Below are positions 26,281 to 36,298 of a stretch of 64,000 bases of DNA, piece by piece. The notes under the pieces were generated by a model. It saw only the letters and a program-made list of their open reading frames with translations, had not been told where the DNA came from and did no database searches. The position numbers and the translations under genes were made by a program. This stretch comes from Rhizodiscina lignyota (taxonomy: Eukaryota; Ascomycota; Dothideomycetes; Aulographales; Rhizodiscinaceae), in assembly GCA_010015805.1 (NCBI GenBank), contig ML978128.1, positions 496,001-560,000 on the forward strand. The letters are read 5' to 3'. Position 1 is the first letter of the stretch; each line of letters opens with the position of its first letter.

Positions 26281-27289
26281 CCTGCTCCACGACAGACCAT
26301 TGACCGCAGTATGCGTTACTAATGGTGAATTCAGAGGACGTATCCGCCACGGTAACAATACCTTGGTCTGACTGGTCAACGCCTCCCACAGGAGCCGCGC
26401 ATGTGCTTCTCGAGTCGATGAGACAAGCTGATCCAGACCACGCGAAGAAATCGGCCCCTCCCAAGATCGCGGCTACGCAGCAGTCGTATGCATCTCCCGC
26501 ACTATATTGCAACCAGCCTGTGGTGCCCTCATCGTCTTCGCCATTTACAATCGCCTGGCCGTTGACGGTGCTCGCGAAGTTGTCCGTCGCACAGGCCGCG
26601 TAGCTGCTCGTCGTGCTTGTGTATACCGTAGAGGTACTAGTAGTTACCTGGGTGTCGGTGGGTGTCACGGACGCTGTGATGGTCGACGTAGATGTCACAG
26701 ATACGGTGGTGTCTGCAACGGGAACAGACATGACGAGGATTGTAGAGGTACTGAAAGCGGTGGACGTTTTGGGGCTGGCTGTTTTCGTCACTGTCTTCGT
26801 ATGCGTAGTCGTGGCGCAATTCCCGCAAAAGACTCTGCAAGTCACGTCCCCTCCCCACTTACGAGACAGGATGCCTGCGAGGCCGTGTGCCGGGTTGGGG
26901 CTTGATCGAACCTCCAGTTCACGCCGCTTATTTGCAGCTGCTCCCGGGAGCGTGCTTTGAATCGGCAAGAATCCGCTCGCTGCTGGGATTGTGCTCGTCA
27001 AATCTGTTGTTGTGGTTTCGGTCGAAGTGCTTATGGTTGTGACTGTGTCAAACGTGCTGGAGCTGGTGGTGAGAGTTGTGATGGTGGATGTTGCAGTATC
27101 CATGGACGTGGCGCCGGTAGTTGTCGATGTCGCCGTGCGCAAAACTGTCGTAGTAGACGTAGGTATATGGGTCTTGTACAGGGTCTTAGTTACTGTATTT
27201 TGCACCGGGTTGTGCTCGTGAGCCAGTGAGTCGTAGGGCGGTGTCCTTTCGATGGCAGTGATGAGGTATAGCAATACGTAAAGGAAGGT
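26276..27289 (-). CDS. Secreted Thr/Ser-rich glycoprotein, 5' end uncertain
   Basis: The open frame lacks an ATG at its upstream end. It begins after an acceptor-like CATAG at about 27290 with a hydrophobic run (TFLYVLLYLITAI) suited to a signal peptide. A candidate first exon is 27375-27398 (MYLLSSVA, donor GTTAGC), which would join in phase 0; this is a guess. Two mucin-like blocks of T/S/V with YKTH- and TKTVTKT-type repeats surround a K-R-R-E processing-like site and CRVFCGNC. The C-terminal 100 residues hold a Cys-patterned domain (ACATDNF .. DCCVAAILGGADFFAW .. SACLIDSRSTCAA .. YCGQW), resembling Cys-rich domains of fungal wall proteins. It is probably O-glycosylated and extracellular. 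It lies in the accessory AT-richer stretch. The function is unknown. Confidence 0.55.
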   Translation of the reverse strand, partial: TFLYVLLYLITAIERTPPYDSLAHEHNPVQNTVTKTLYKTHIPTSTTTVLRTATSTTTGATSMDTATSTITTLTTSSSTFDTVTTISTSTETTTTDLTSTIPAASGFLPIQSTLPGAAANKRRELEVRSSPNPAHGLAGILSRKWGGDVTCRVFCGNCATTTHTKTVTKTASPKTSTAFSTSTILVMSVPVADTTVSVTSTSTITASVTPTDTQVTTSTSTVYTSTTSSYAACATDNFASTVNGQAIVNGEDDEGTTGWLQYSAGDAYDCCVAAILGGADFFAWSGSACLIDSRSTCAAPVGGVDQSDQGIVTVADTSSEFTISNAYCGQWSVVEQD

Positions 27290-28440
27290 CTATGTCCTCT
27301 TGCTTCGAGATCTACTGGGTTCGCCGCGGTGAATGTCAAAGAACCTAGCGTAGTAAACAGGGTAAAGCGCTAACAGCGACAGAGGATAAAAGATACATTA
27401 TAAACAGTAATAGAATAAAAGTTTTGAACTTCAGTGAGAACTCAGTCAGGATCTTGGTATTTATACAACAACATCACCAACACTTACGATTCCCCGATAC
27501 AGGGCGATTCGAATGCTGGCTCATCGCAACTCTCCATACTCCTGTTCTACAATATTGTGGCGTTAGAACGAGCGGGAATTTTTTGGGGTTCTGGCCAGAG
27601 ACGGAGCCTCTTTTCTAGCATGGCCACGCTCGTTTCCAAAGCGCGAACGTTGTCCACCATGACGATTCTAGTAAAGCTTCATTCCAGGACGCCTGAACTC
27701 GTCCACCCGAATTGCCGAAACCAGAGAGCACAGAGGTCGCGGTTACAAGTTGATGAAGGAAGCGGTAGGTACAAGCAACGTGGACATGCGAATGCGAACG
27801 CGTGTCGTTTCTCTGCACCATTTCCTTGTTCAATTGCGGCGCTGATTCGGCGCGAGTCAGGTGAGAATAGACTATTCTGTTTTTCAGCCGCTCCCCTGTG
27901 ACTAGAGGAGTGGAGTGGAGATGACCCGGTAAGGCTCAGGTACTCGTAGATGATACACGTATTACCAGGACTATAGAAGAGAGAGGTTAGCAGTTGTATA
28001 GCTCACGATTCCCATTGGCGCAGATGCTCGGCGCAAGGAGTGATAGGTGTAGGTGCCTGAATTCCTGGAGGGACGGGAGAGGCTTAAAACTTTTGGGGCG
28101 CTTATTTAAGTGCAATGGAGGTCGGCCCACCGCCGGGCCAGACTCCGGGAGAGAGTATCTTCAGTACCCGATTTGTACATCCGTACCTTATTTAGTACTA
28201 GTTACCTTGTTCTCTCAACGCATTGAGTCCTGCCAAGTTAAAGAGCTCAAGGCTGAACAGGGATTTACTCCATTCTTACCTTCCAGTTTCGAGGACTGGT
28301 AGAGCTTATTTCAAGACAAGCCTTGACCTAAAGCCTTGCATTATCCTGGCTTCAACTCTTTACTAGTGATATGGACAGTGACACACGCAGAGAAATGTAA
28401 CCCTAGACATCTAGTATCCAAGCGGAACCAACGACTTGCC
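27290..28440. other. Intergenic accessory stretch
   Basis: No supported gene. It may hold the first exon and promoter of the secreted protein at 27375-27398. A plus-strand frame of 155 codons (27434-27901) has no recognisable domain and starts at a non-ATG codon. I regard it as chance. Confidence 0.4.
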
Positions 28441-29001
28441 AGTCTAGATCAACCAGGCCGCTAAAGGCACCGGCTTCGCCGTCCGCTTCGGTGCTCTTTG
28501 AATCGTAGGCTCGAAGAAGCAGAGGGTGTTTGCAACCCTCGAATGAAGATCACATCGTTGGGCCTCGCGTACTTGGGAACCAGACAAAATTGTCTTTCTG
28601 TCGCAGTGTTCGCAACTACATTAACGTCCTCCTCGGCAGCTGGTTTGACTATGAATGAGTTCTGCTCAGGCATATGAAATGGCTCATACCAACTCAGGTG
28701 AGCCCAAATATCACATCCACAACATATCCATAGACGACGAGGCGTCCAAGGTCAGATTGATCTTGCTTGACCGTCTTCGAGGATCCACTGGCTGCGCACT
28801 TATATCTGAAGTACTGCCAACTCGCATTGATTGGAAATGTTGCTGTAGAGACTCGCCAATCCGGAGCCCAAGACGGAAGATCGGTCGAATTTTCATCGCC
28901 ATGTGTGCTGAGAATACACAAAACGTCCAGAGTGAGATCTCCATTGATGATTTACTTTGTGAGATACTGATAAACTTCTGAGACCGGGGCGTTATAATCA
29001 A
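28440..29001 (-). pseudogene. HET-domain gene fossil (C-terminal part)
   Basis: Minus-strand fragments show features of the fungal heterokaryon-incompatibility (HET) family. These are LSTHGDENSTDLPSWAPDWR, the typical post-HET STDLPSWxPDWR segment, then NASWQYFRYKCAASG and LGRLVVYGYVVDVI. Further downstream is the C-terminal hallmark CLVPKYARPNDVIFI. The pieces occur in the expected order but not as one open frame, and the N-terminal HET domain is not seen, so this is a broken, truncated copy with several breaks. It appears fairly old but motifs are still readable. Confidence 0.6.
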
Positions 29002-29516
29002 TCTTCATCGTTTTAGTGTTGGGTTCGTCCTACGAATACGATGTCGAAAAGGAACTTTTACGAGTAACGTAATACTTGCAAGATTTTAATATATTGCTAA
29101 AAGATATAATCCAGTACCATTTCCTTACCAAAGGGCAATAGGTCAGTCAGTGTATTGGACCAGTTGGATGGGTTGAGACTATGGCTTATATCTTTCGCTA
29201 TGGAGTTCTATTGTAATGGTCAACATCAAAGCTATGATGGTTATATATGTGACGGAATGCAAAGCTCACAAAAACACTGGATTAGCAAGTGCAAGTTTGT
29301 CTCTCTTAGCTCACATATGTCTACTCTGTTCTGAACTTGTGGAGATCGTAGATGGTGATTAATATATGGAGAGCTGCGATGAGCGTCTGTTGACGTCATA
29401 ATCCGGGGTAGACAAAGTACAACCTCGATTAAAATCAGGAGCTTCATCTTCTCTCTTTCACCTTTCCACTCTCAATTGCAAAACAATTTTCTGATAGATC
29501 AACCTTCAACTGCATC
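29002..29516. other. AT-rich intergenic region, promoter of next gene
   Basis: This is about 515 bp of AT-rich sequence with no gene. The right end holds the promoter of the mitochondrial protein, including a CRE-type site. Confidence 0.5.
29391..29398. promoter_or_regulatory. CRE/ATF site TGACGTCA
   Basis: This is a perfect 8-bp palindrome 119 bp upstream of the start at 29517. TGACGTCA is the consensus of the Atf1/CREB bZIP family, which mediates stress responses in fungi. The position suits a promoter element of the small mitochondrial protein gene. There is no experimental support. Confidence 0.45.
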
Positions 29517-30144
29517 ATGTCTCTTCCTTCGCGCTCCGCACTCTTGGGCCGCTCAAGTGTAGTGTCGCTTCCCATCCGTACTTTTTCCACCACATCACGT
29601 CGATTCGCCTCAGGAGACTACGGCAGCGGCAAAGGCGACCCAAAGGGCGAGAAACCGCAAGAGCAAGGCCCGAATCCTTCAGCAGACAAAGAACACCCTG
29701 GCCCTCCGCCTCCAAAGGCCGGACAGGGCACCGGCGGCGGACCCACGAAGAAGGGCGAGGCGGGCCATCAAGGTAGCGAGGGTCAGAAGAAGAGCTTCAG
29801 CACATATTCGAGACCGCTGGAGCAGAGGAGAGGCTTCAAGTCGAGCCCTATGCTCTCGGCAACGGGCTTGAAGAAGCCGAAAGGCGATACCGAGAATGCG
29901 CAGCCGAAGATATTGGGGGACAACCCGCCGGCTGAGGGTGAGCAGTCAGAGGAAGTGAAGCAGCACAATAAAGAAGTGGACGAGAGGGCGGAGAGGCCGA
30001 CCGAGAGGGTAGACGAGGCGGACGTGGAGAAGGATAAGGTGCATAAAAAGTTTTGGGCCGGTGAGTAGTCCATATTGTGAATGCAGGCGTCAGGAAGCTA
30101 ACATTCTTTATGTAGGCCAAGGAGGTAGAGACAAGGATCCATGA
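29517..30144 (+). CDS. Small predicted mitochondrial protein, disordered
   Basis: There are two exons, 29517-30060 and 30116-30144, with a 55-nt intron (GTGAGT..ATGTAG, phase 1, CTAAC branch site), giving 190 residues ending KFWAGQGGRDKDP. The N-terminus MSLPSRSALLGRSSVVSLP followed by RTFSTTSRRFAS is a classical mitochondrial presequence (Arg, Ser, no acid). The remainder is low complexity and hydrophilic (GSGKGDPKGEKPQEQ .. SEEVKQHNKEVDERAERP). The F-W-x-G-Q-G-G ending restored by splicing supports the model, and I believe similar endings occur in other fungal proteins of unknown function. A CRE-type site upstream suggests stress control. It is convergent with the flavin-reductase-like gene. 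Confidence 0.75.
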
Positions 30145-30293
30145 GAGAGAAGCAGTACAGCCCAGAATGACTGTAAGGAGCGAGCAGCACAGTTTACGGC
30201 TACCTGTACATTATCTATTCTATCGAAGCTGAGCGCCGGCACCTCTAGACCAAGACTATATCTATAGTCTCCGAACATTGCAAGCATACATTA

Positions 30294-31118
30294 TTACTCC
30301 TGTGTTGAAGATCGCCTCAGCTTCGTACCCTGCCCATCTTCTTCCACTCCATCAATAAACGTTCCATCGTCCCCGTTGAGCTTCACGGCGTCGCTCTGTG
30401 TGAGAGCTCTGTACTTCTCCTCCGCGATTCTCCCCACCTTGCTCGGCCCCACCTTGCGGTTATCCAGGCCATAGAACTCTTGGAAGTTCATAATCAGCGG
30501 CGACCACTTGTCCGGGTCGATCCTGTTCGCGTGTCCCTTCATTCTGAGCTCGTTTCTCACGTGGACTCGCAAGACCCTGAGCTCGACTGCAATAACGAGT
30601 CCAGCCCGATCCGGCACGTCGCTCATTGTGTCGTGGATCACGGTCAACTCGCACTCCATCTGCACAGGACATTCCCGAACCCTCGCTGGCTTTATGTAGG
30701 TAGAATTTTGAGGCGTGAGTCCCGAGGCCGCCCACTTGTCCTTGACGTAGACGTATCCTCTGTCCACCTTGCTCGCAGAAGGGACTTCAGTCCCGGTCGT
30801 GCCAGAGAGGCCATTGACAGCTTCAACCATGGCTGGCGTCGCATCAGGCAAGTTTATCACCATTTGCTTTTCGCGGCGGAGGTTGCTGGGTGTCTTTGAT
30901 TCCCCGTCAAAGCCGACCATGGCCGAATGGCCCAAGAACCAGACTGAAGACCCTGGTGCAAGGTTGGTGCTGCCATCTTCGTTGAGGGTGCTGTAGATTG
31001 CGACGGGGGTTCCCCAGTAGAGAATAGCAGGATTGATGGGAGAATGAGTGGGAGAGAAGGTTTGGTCTGGAGTATCATAGCCCGGAAATTTCATGGAGGC
31101 ACTTGGTCCGTGATCCAT
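30294..31118 (-). CDS. Flavin reductase-like FMN-binding domain protein
   Basis: This is a single exon of 274 residues from an ATG at 31118 (MDHGPSASMKFPGYD). The segment PAILYWGTPVAIYSTLNEDG, then STNLAPGSSVWFLGHSAMVG and LRREKQMVINLPDATP, has the order and pattern of the flavin reductase-like split barrel, which binds FMN. HANRIDPDKWSPLIMNFQEF and VGRIAEEKYRAL close the domain as in family members. Fungal members are uncharacterised oxidoreductases or flavoprotein-like enzymes, so the substrate cannot be stated. There is no targeting signal. Confidence 0.8.
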   Translation of the reverse strand: MDHGPSASMKFPGYDTPDQTFSPTHSPINPAILYWGTPVAIYSTLNEDGSTNLAPGSSVWFLGHSAMVGFDGESKTPSNLRREKQMVINLPDATPAMVEAVNGLSGTTGTEVPSASKVDRGYVYVKDKWAASGLTPQNSTYIKPARVRECPVQMECELTVIHDTMSDVPDRAGLVIAVELRVLRVHVRNELRMKGHANRIDPDKWSPLIMNFQEFYGLDNRKVGPSKVGRIAEEKYRALTQSDAVKLNGDDGTFIDGVEEDGQGTKLRRSSTQE

Positions 31119-32656
31119 TGCGAAGGTTGGTATGTGTTTGTGTTTAGAAAACTTGGGAGAGATGATGAGGTTGGACTGCTGCTGTGAGAGAACAGATTGG
31201 ACTTTGAGTGTGAGATTGCTGCTGATTGTTCTTTACAACTGTGAAGAAACACTGGTACATTTATACGGTAGAGATATGTGGTTCGACTCATTCGAATGTC
31301 TAAAGTGTGTCCTAACCGCGGTACCTTACTAACTAGCTCGCCGACATTGGGAGCAGCATAGCTTGCGATATTGCTTGCAGATGCATTGAATCTAGCCTAG
31401 AAATGCTCTTGAAATGTCGGAGATGTCAAGGTCGGCAGGATAAGTCATCCATTGGAAAACGCCCGTGTGGAGAATGCAGGGCGTGATACAGATTATCGGT
31501 CCCGCTGATTGGTCACTTTGAAAGCAGTCGAATACCTTCCACGTTTCGTCCGTCAGGGGCATAGCGACAGATCTGCTGAACGGTATTCAGCAAATGCATT
31601 CAACAGAGCCTCGTGTTTCCAAATAACCGGAGATACAAATCTAAGGATTGGTTCTCCGCTCGTGTCTCGTCTACCACGCTGTCGGCCTTGGCATTGAAGG
31701 AAAGTTTAGATTATTACACAGATCTTTGTCATCCGAGAGGCACGACTCATGGCTCCAGCTGATGAAGTTGAACGGAGGAAGTTTCCAAATATCTAGCAGA
31801 TTCGGCAATTGAGCGCAATACGCAGAGCGGAGCGCAGAGCGCAGAGACGAGAGAAAGGAGAGTAGGAAACATGTTGATCGGTATGACGGGAAAGCAAAGA
31901 TGGATAGAGCATCTCTCACATATGTAGTGGTAGATTCTCAAAGTGCCTCCAACCGCGATCTTATTGAATTTTCAAATGAAGCGTGGAGAGTTGGGCGACT
32001 CTTCAATCACTTTGGGTGCCACTTCCAGGACCCTTCGCGCGAGCATTGCTGGAGGCTCAGGCGCACGACTCGTTCGTTCCCGACGTCTACGGTCTTGGTG
32101 CTAATTTGCTGGAACAGAAACAGCTCCAAAGACGCGGTTTCTCGTCGACTTAACACCGTCTGAGAGTCAACATGGGACATCAGCGATGAAAAGCAGTGTG
32201 TCCCTCGCCATTGTGCCAAGACAGCGACCAAAAACGCGTGCCTTGCACATGAATCATGATGTCACTTCTCACGCGTTGATCGTGACGGGAAGAGCTGTTG
32301 CCTGGACTTTGCAGGCGCAAGCGACCATTGGTCCGTGGGCAGGGGAAAGAGGAATTCGCGATGTGCAAGATTGCCATGTGCTCCAAGATCGACGATTGGG
32401 TGATCAAGATGGCTGGTGGCTGGTGCATGATGGCGTGTGGTGACGCGAAAAAGTGTGTGAGGGCAAAGTGACGTAACGTCAAAGCTTCCGGCCGGGAAGC
32501 TTTCTCAAACGCCTCTGGGGAAAACAACTGGCACCACTCAAACAACTTCTGCCTAACAACACCTTTCCACTTCGAATCTCCAATAAAACCTCTGTTGACC
32601 TTCCAACTCTCTGATTCCACTTCACATCTCTTCATTGCATACCCTGTGACACCAAA
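31119..32656. other. Intergenic, 1.5 kb
   Basis: No gene, RNA or mobile element was recognised. A short GCAGAGCG-type purine-rich run occurs near 31815-31850. The last 150 bp is pyrimidine-rich and forms the leader of the Ish1-repeat gene. Confidence 0.5.
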
Positions 32657-34006
32657 ATGAAGTTCTCGACCATCTCCACCCTTGTGGTGGCCCTGGCAGC
32701 CGAGAACGTGGTTGCGAGCAACTGGCTGGGCACCAAAGGAGGTGAGTACTACAGCGACCGAGCTTCAACGCGAAAATTACGTTGCTCGAAGCAAGTGTCC
32801 AAACCCCTAGATCTTACGTTAACATAGAAGCAGCGTACAACAAGTGGCATGAGACTGAGCTGGAGCGTTGGCTCTCAGATCACAACGTCCCCTATCCCGC
32901 CGCAGCAGACAGGAAGGATCTCATCGACGCCGTAAAGAATAACTGGGATGCCTACGTCGTCTCCCCATACGCGAGCTGGCAGACACCTGACCTGCAGTCG
33001 TACCTCACCCAGAAGGGTCAGGAGATCAAGAAGGGAACTGAGCAAAACAAGGACAGCTTGGTCAGCCAAGTCCAGGGAGTCTGGACTGATACTTCGGATT
33101 CTGTCACCCATGCCTACTCCAACACTCACGAATGGATCCTCGACAGGTACGTGTTAGTTATAAAATCATACTGGAACATGATACTCACTGATATTCAGCT
33201 GGACCGACTCCCAATTGAAGGCCTTCCTCGACAAGCATGGCATCCCCAACCCTCAGCCTCGCAACCGCGACACACTCCTCAAGACCGCTCGTGAGAACTA
33301 CCAAGCAGTTGCGAACAAGCTCAACCAGCAGGACGTCTACTACCCTGGTAATTGGCTGTATGAGACCTGGTCCGAGTCGGATCTCAAGGCTTGGCTCGAC
33401 GAGCGTGGCTTCCCTGCACCGCAGCCCACGAATCGCGATAGCCTGGTTGCCTCTGTTCGCCGCAACTCCCGTATCGCTTCCGAACGCGCCCAGGCTCAAT
33501 ACTCCTCGCTTTCTGCCTCTGCCGCCGCTGCTACCAACTATCTCACTGATCAAGTCTTGGAAGGATGGAGCGACAGCAAGATCAAGGAGTGGTGCGACTC
33601 AAAGGGCATCAAGGTGCCCCAGGGCTCCAAGCGCAACGAGCTCATCGCTCTGGCTCGCAAGCACCGCGAGAGGCTCGCCCAGTCTGGTTCTGATGCTGCT
33701 TCCTCTGCATCTTCGTATTATGGCGCAGCTACTTCCTCTGCGGGCAACGAGTATGCCAAGGCTACCGAAGACGCGCAGCTCCAGGGCCAGCAGATGTATG
33801 GTGCGTTTGGCTACTACACCGACCTTGTCAAGCAGAAGCTTGGTATTCAGACGAGTGCTGGTTCCAACTTCAACACTCTAAGCGGCGCAGCTAGCAAGAG
33901 TGCAGCCAGCGCCTCAAGCCAGGCTTCTGTGCAAGCATCGAAGGCATCCAAGAGCGCTAGCTCCGCTGCGGCTTCTGCCAGCAAGAAAGCTAAGCAGGAG
34001 TTGTAA
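32657..34006 (+). CDS. Ish1/Msc1-family stress protein with five Ish1 repeats
   Basis: There are three exons, 32657-32741, 32828-33146 and 33199-34006, with introns of 86 nt and 52 nt, giving 403 residues. A signal peptide is clear (MKFSTISTLVVALAAENVVA). Five Ish1 (HeH/LEM-like) repeats follow: WHETELERWLSDHNVPYP, WQTPDLQSYLTQKG, SWTDSQLKAFLDKHGIPNPQ, TWSESDLKAWLDERGFPAPQ and GWSDSKIKEWCDSKGIKVPQ. Each has the W..s.L..WL...g...P pattern and a following helix. The tail is Ala/Ser/Lys-rich. Related proteins are S. pombe Ish1 (nuclear envelope, stress-induced) and yeast Msc1. It probably resides in the nuclear envelope or ER. It may respond to stress like Ish1, which is inference from the family. 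Confidence 0.88.
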
Positions 34007-34528
34007 ACGCCACGACTGAGGAGAGAGTAGCGAGAAGGTGGTGAAGTAGGATTGACGATACCTCAGGAGGATGAAAATGAAGGTGGAGGAGGGTACGATA
34101 AGAGGTTGGACGAATGACTCGATTAGGAGGGAACTTCAATTACAGCGCCGGGTGACTGGCCGTCTACGATGAATGATCGCATGAAGACTACTCATCCGTT
34201 TCGGGACCTGGAGTGATTCTGCTTTTTGGCTTTGGGCTTGCGACTCATGATAAACGAAGCTTCAGATAGGTTCAGGTTGCCAATTGATCTTTGTTATGAC
34301 CATAAACTACTGCATTTTGTCCTCCCTGCGACTAAGCTTGCCGAAATCGGAGCACACATAGCTTCGCTGGTGCGATATCGGCTTGTTCGGCAATTGGCTG
34401 GCGCCAACGTCATCCGAGCATCAAGCTGCATCTGAGCCCTGCAGATGAAATCTCGCCGTGAAAATCAAGAGCTCGCTCATCCAAGCTCCTCGTGAGCCAT
34501 CCTCGACCGAGACATCTCAATTGCAACA
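34007..34528. other. Intergenic
   Basis: This is 522 bp between tandem genes, comprising the terminator of the Ish1-repeat gene (purine-rich GAGGATGAAAATGAAGG near 34067) and the promoter of the enoyl reductase. No gene is seen. Confidence 0.5.
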
Positions 34529-35758
34529 ATGGCCACCAGAACCCTCCTCAAGCCTCCCCTCCGCCCCCTCTCCTCCCTCTCCGTCCATTCCTCCTCCCCA
34601 TTCCTCCCATCACTACGACAACAACAGATCCGCTGCATCTCCGCCTACGGCTACGAGCAAGCCAAAGCGCTCACCTTCCGCGAGTACGGCGACCCGCGCG
34701 ACATCTTGTCTCTCCACACGCACTCCATCTCGCCCGCGCACGGCAACCTGCTCACCCTCCGTTTCCTCGCCTCACCCATCAACCCCGCCGACATCAACCA
34801 GCTGCAGGGCGTGTACCCCAGCAAGCCGACGTTCACCACCTCCCTGGGCACAGCAGAGCCCATCGCCGTCGGCGGGAATGAAGGCGTCGCGGAGGTGATT
34901 GGGCTGGGCGATGCGGCGGCGAAGGAGGGCTGGAAGAAGGGCGACTGGGCCATCATGAAGGCGCCCGGCTTCGGGACGTGGAGGACGCACGCGCAGACGA
35001 CGGCGGACAAGCTGACGAGGCTGGAGCGGGAGTGGCTGGGCGATAAGGGCGAGATCACGCCCATCCAGGCGGGCACCGTGAGCGTGAACCCGTGCACGGC
35101 GTATCGCATGCTGCGGGATTTCGTCGACGTGCAAGAGGGGGAGTGGTTCGTGCAGAACGGCGCGAACTCGGGCGTGGGCCGGGCGGCGGTGCAGCTGGCA
35201 CGCATCTGGGGGATGAAGAGCATCAACGTCGTGCGCGCGCGCGAGAGCGCCGAGGAGACGGAGAAGCTGAAGGCGGAGCTGAGGGGCCTGGGCGCGGACG
35301 TCGTGGTCACGGAGGACGAGGCGCAGGCCAAGAGCTTCGGCGCGCAGGTCAAGGAGATGACGAACGGCGGGCGCGAGAAGGTGCGCCTCGCGCTGAACTG
35401 CGTGGGCGGCAAGAGCGCGACGGCGCTGGCGCGCGTCTTGTCGCCCGGCGGCGCGCACGTCACGTACGGCGCCATGGCGAAGCAGCCGGTGCAGCTGCCG
35501 TTCGCGCTGATCGTGTTCAAGAACATCTCCTTCCATGGCTTCTGGGTGAGCAACTGGAGCGAGCGGCACCCGAAGGAGAAGGCGGAGACGGTGGCGGAGG
35601 TGTTGAAGTGGACGAGGGAGGGCAAGTTCAAGGACATTCCCGTTGATGAGCTGAAGTGGACGTGGGATACGACGCAGGAGGAGCTGGTGAAGGCGGTGGA
35701 GGGGACGTTGGGTGGCTTCAGGAAAGGGAAAGGCGTTTTCGTGTTTGAGGGGACATAG
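34529..35758 (+). CDS. ETR1: Mitochondrial trans-2-enoyl-CoA/ACP reductase
   Basis: This is a single exon of 409 residues. A mitochondrial presequence is likely: MATRTLLKPPLRPLSSLSVH with further Ser/Arg to about residue 40. The MDR fold follows: LTFREYGDPRDIL, SPINPADINQLQGVYPSKP (with the catalytic Tyr as in yeast Etr1 and human MECR), GGNEGVAEVI, then PGFGTWRTHAQ, AGTVSVNPCTAYRML and the cofactor-binding VQNGANSGVGRAAVQLA. HGFWVSNWSERHP near the end is also MECR-like. It catalyses the last step of mitochondrial type II fatty acid synthesis with NADPH, needed for lipoic acid and respiration. The coding region is notably GC-rich in its central part (about 34900-35600). It converges with the Ser-rich gene. 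Confidence 0.9.
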   Translation: MATRTLLKPPLRPLSSLSVHSSSPFLPSLRQQQIRCISAYGYEQAKALTFREYGDPRDILSLHTHSISPAHGNLLTLRFLASPINPADINQLQGVYPSKPTFTTSLGTAEPIAVGGNEGVAEVIGLGDAAAKEGWKKGDWAIMKAPGFGTWRTHAQTTADKLTRLEREWLGDKGEITPIQAGTVSVNPCTAYRMLRDFVDVQEGEWFVQNGANSGVGRAAVQLARIWGMKSINVVRARESAEETEKLKAELRGLGADVVVTEDEAQAKSFGAQVKEMTNGGREKVRLALNCVGGKSATALARVLSPGGAHVTYGAMAKQPVQLPFALIVFKNISFHGFWVSNWSERHPKEKAETVAEVLKWTREGKFKDIPVDELKWTWDTTQEELVKAVEGTLGGFRKGKGVFVFEGT

Positions 35759-36298
35759 TTGATATCCGTGCATAAGATGGTGTAAGAACATGTGCAATGT
35801 GAGCGTGCTCGAAGGCATTTAGCTGTACATATAATATAGCAAGCGGATCAGAGAGAAAAGAGCTCCACGAAGAGCTCGTTGATTTGTTCAGAACTGTATG
35901 AGAGGGCCACAAATTATCCACTAGAAAGTAAAAGACGAGGTATAGACAGTCGCAGGCAGTCCGTCTGCCGATTTTCGCCCTTCCCGTGGGACGCCCGAAT
36001 AGCGAACGAAGGCAAAAAAGAGGTGAAATACGTCGCCAGCGTAGCAGTACACCCAGTATCCGGCGGCGCCTATGATCAAGAAAAGCAGAATGCAGCTCCT
36101 TTGGTATTTCCATCACCCCTGCCTCCCAATAGCTTTTGCAAAGCATAAACAAAAGAAGTGCAAAACCCAATTGGAAAAAAAAAGCTACCGCCATGCTGGT
36201 CAGTAGATGTCCACATCATGCATTTCATCAATCCATGCAATCCAATTTCTTTGTGCTTTTTAGACTTCAGAGTGAAACCGCGAGTCTGCGAACGGTGC
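35759..36298. other. Convergent intergenic region
   Basis: This is 540 bp between two stop codons with 3' untranslated sequence for both genes. A poly-A run at 36175-36183 is the only feature of note. No gene is seen. Confidence 0.5.

Noticed and set aside
27434-27901. 155-codon plus frame in the accessory stretch
   Set aside because: Non-ATG start, no domain and overlap with the likely 5' end of the secreted protein on the other strand.
34772-35818. Long antisense frames over the enoyl reductase
   Set aside because: The sense strand encodes a complete Etr1-type protein. The antisense openness comes from high GC at third positions.
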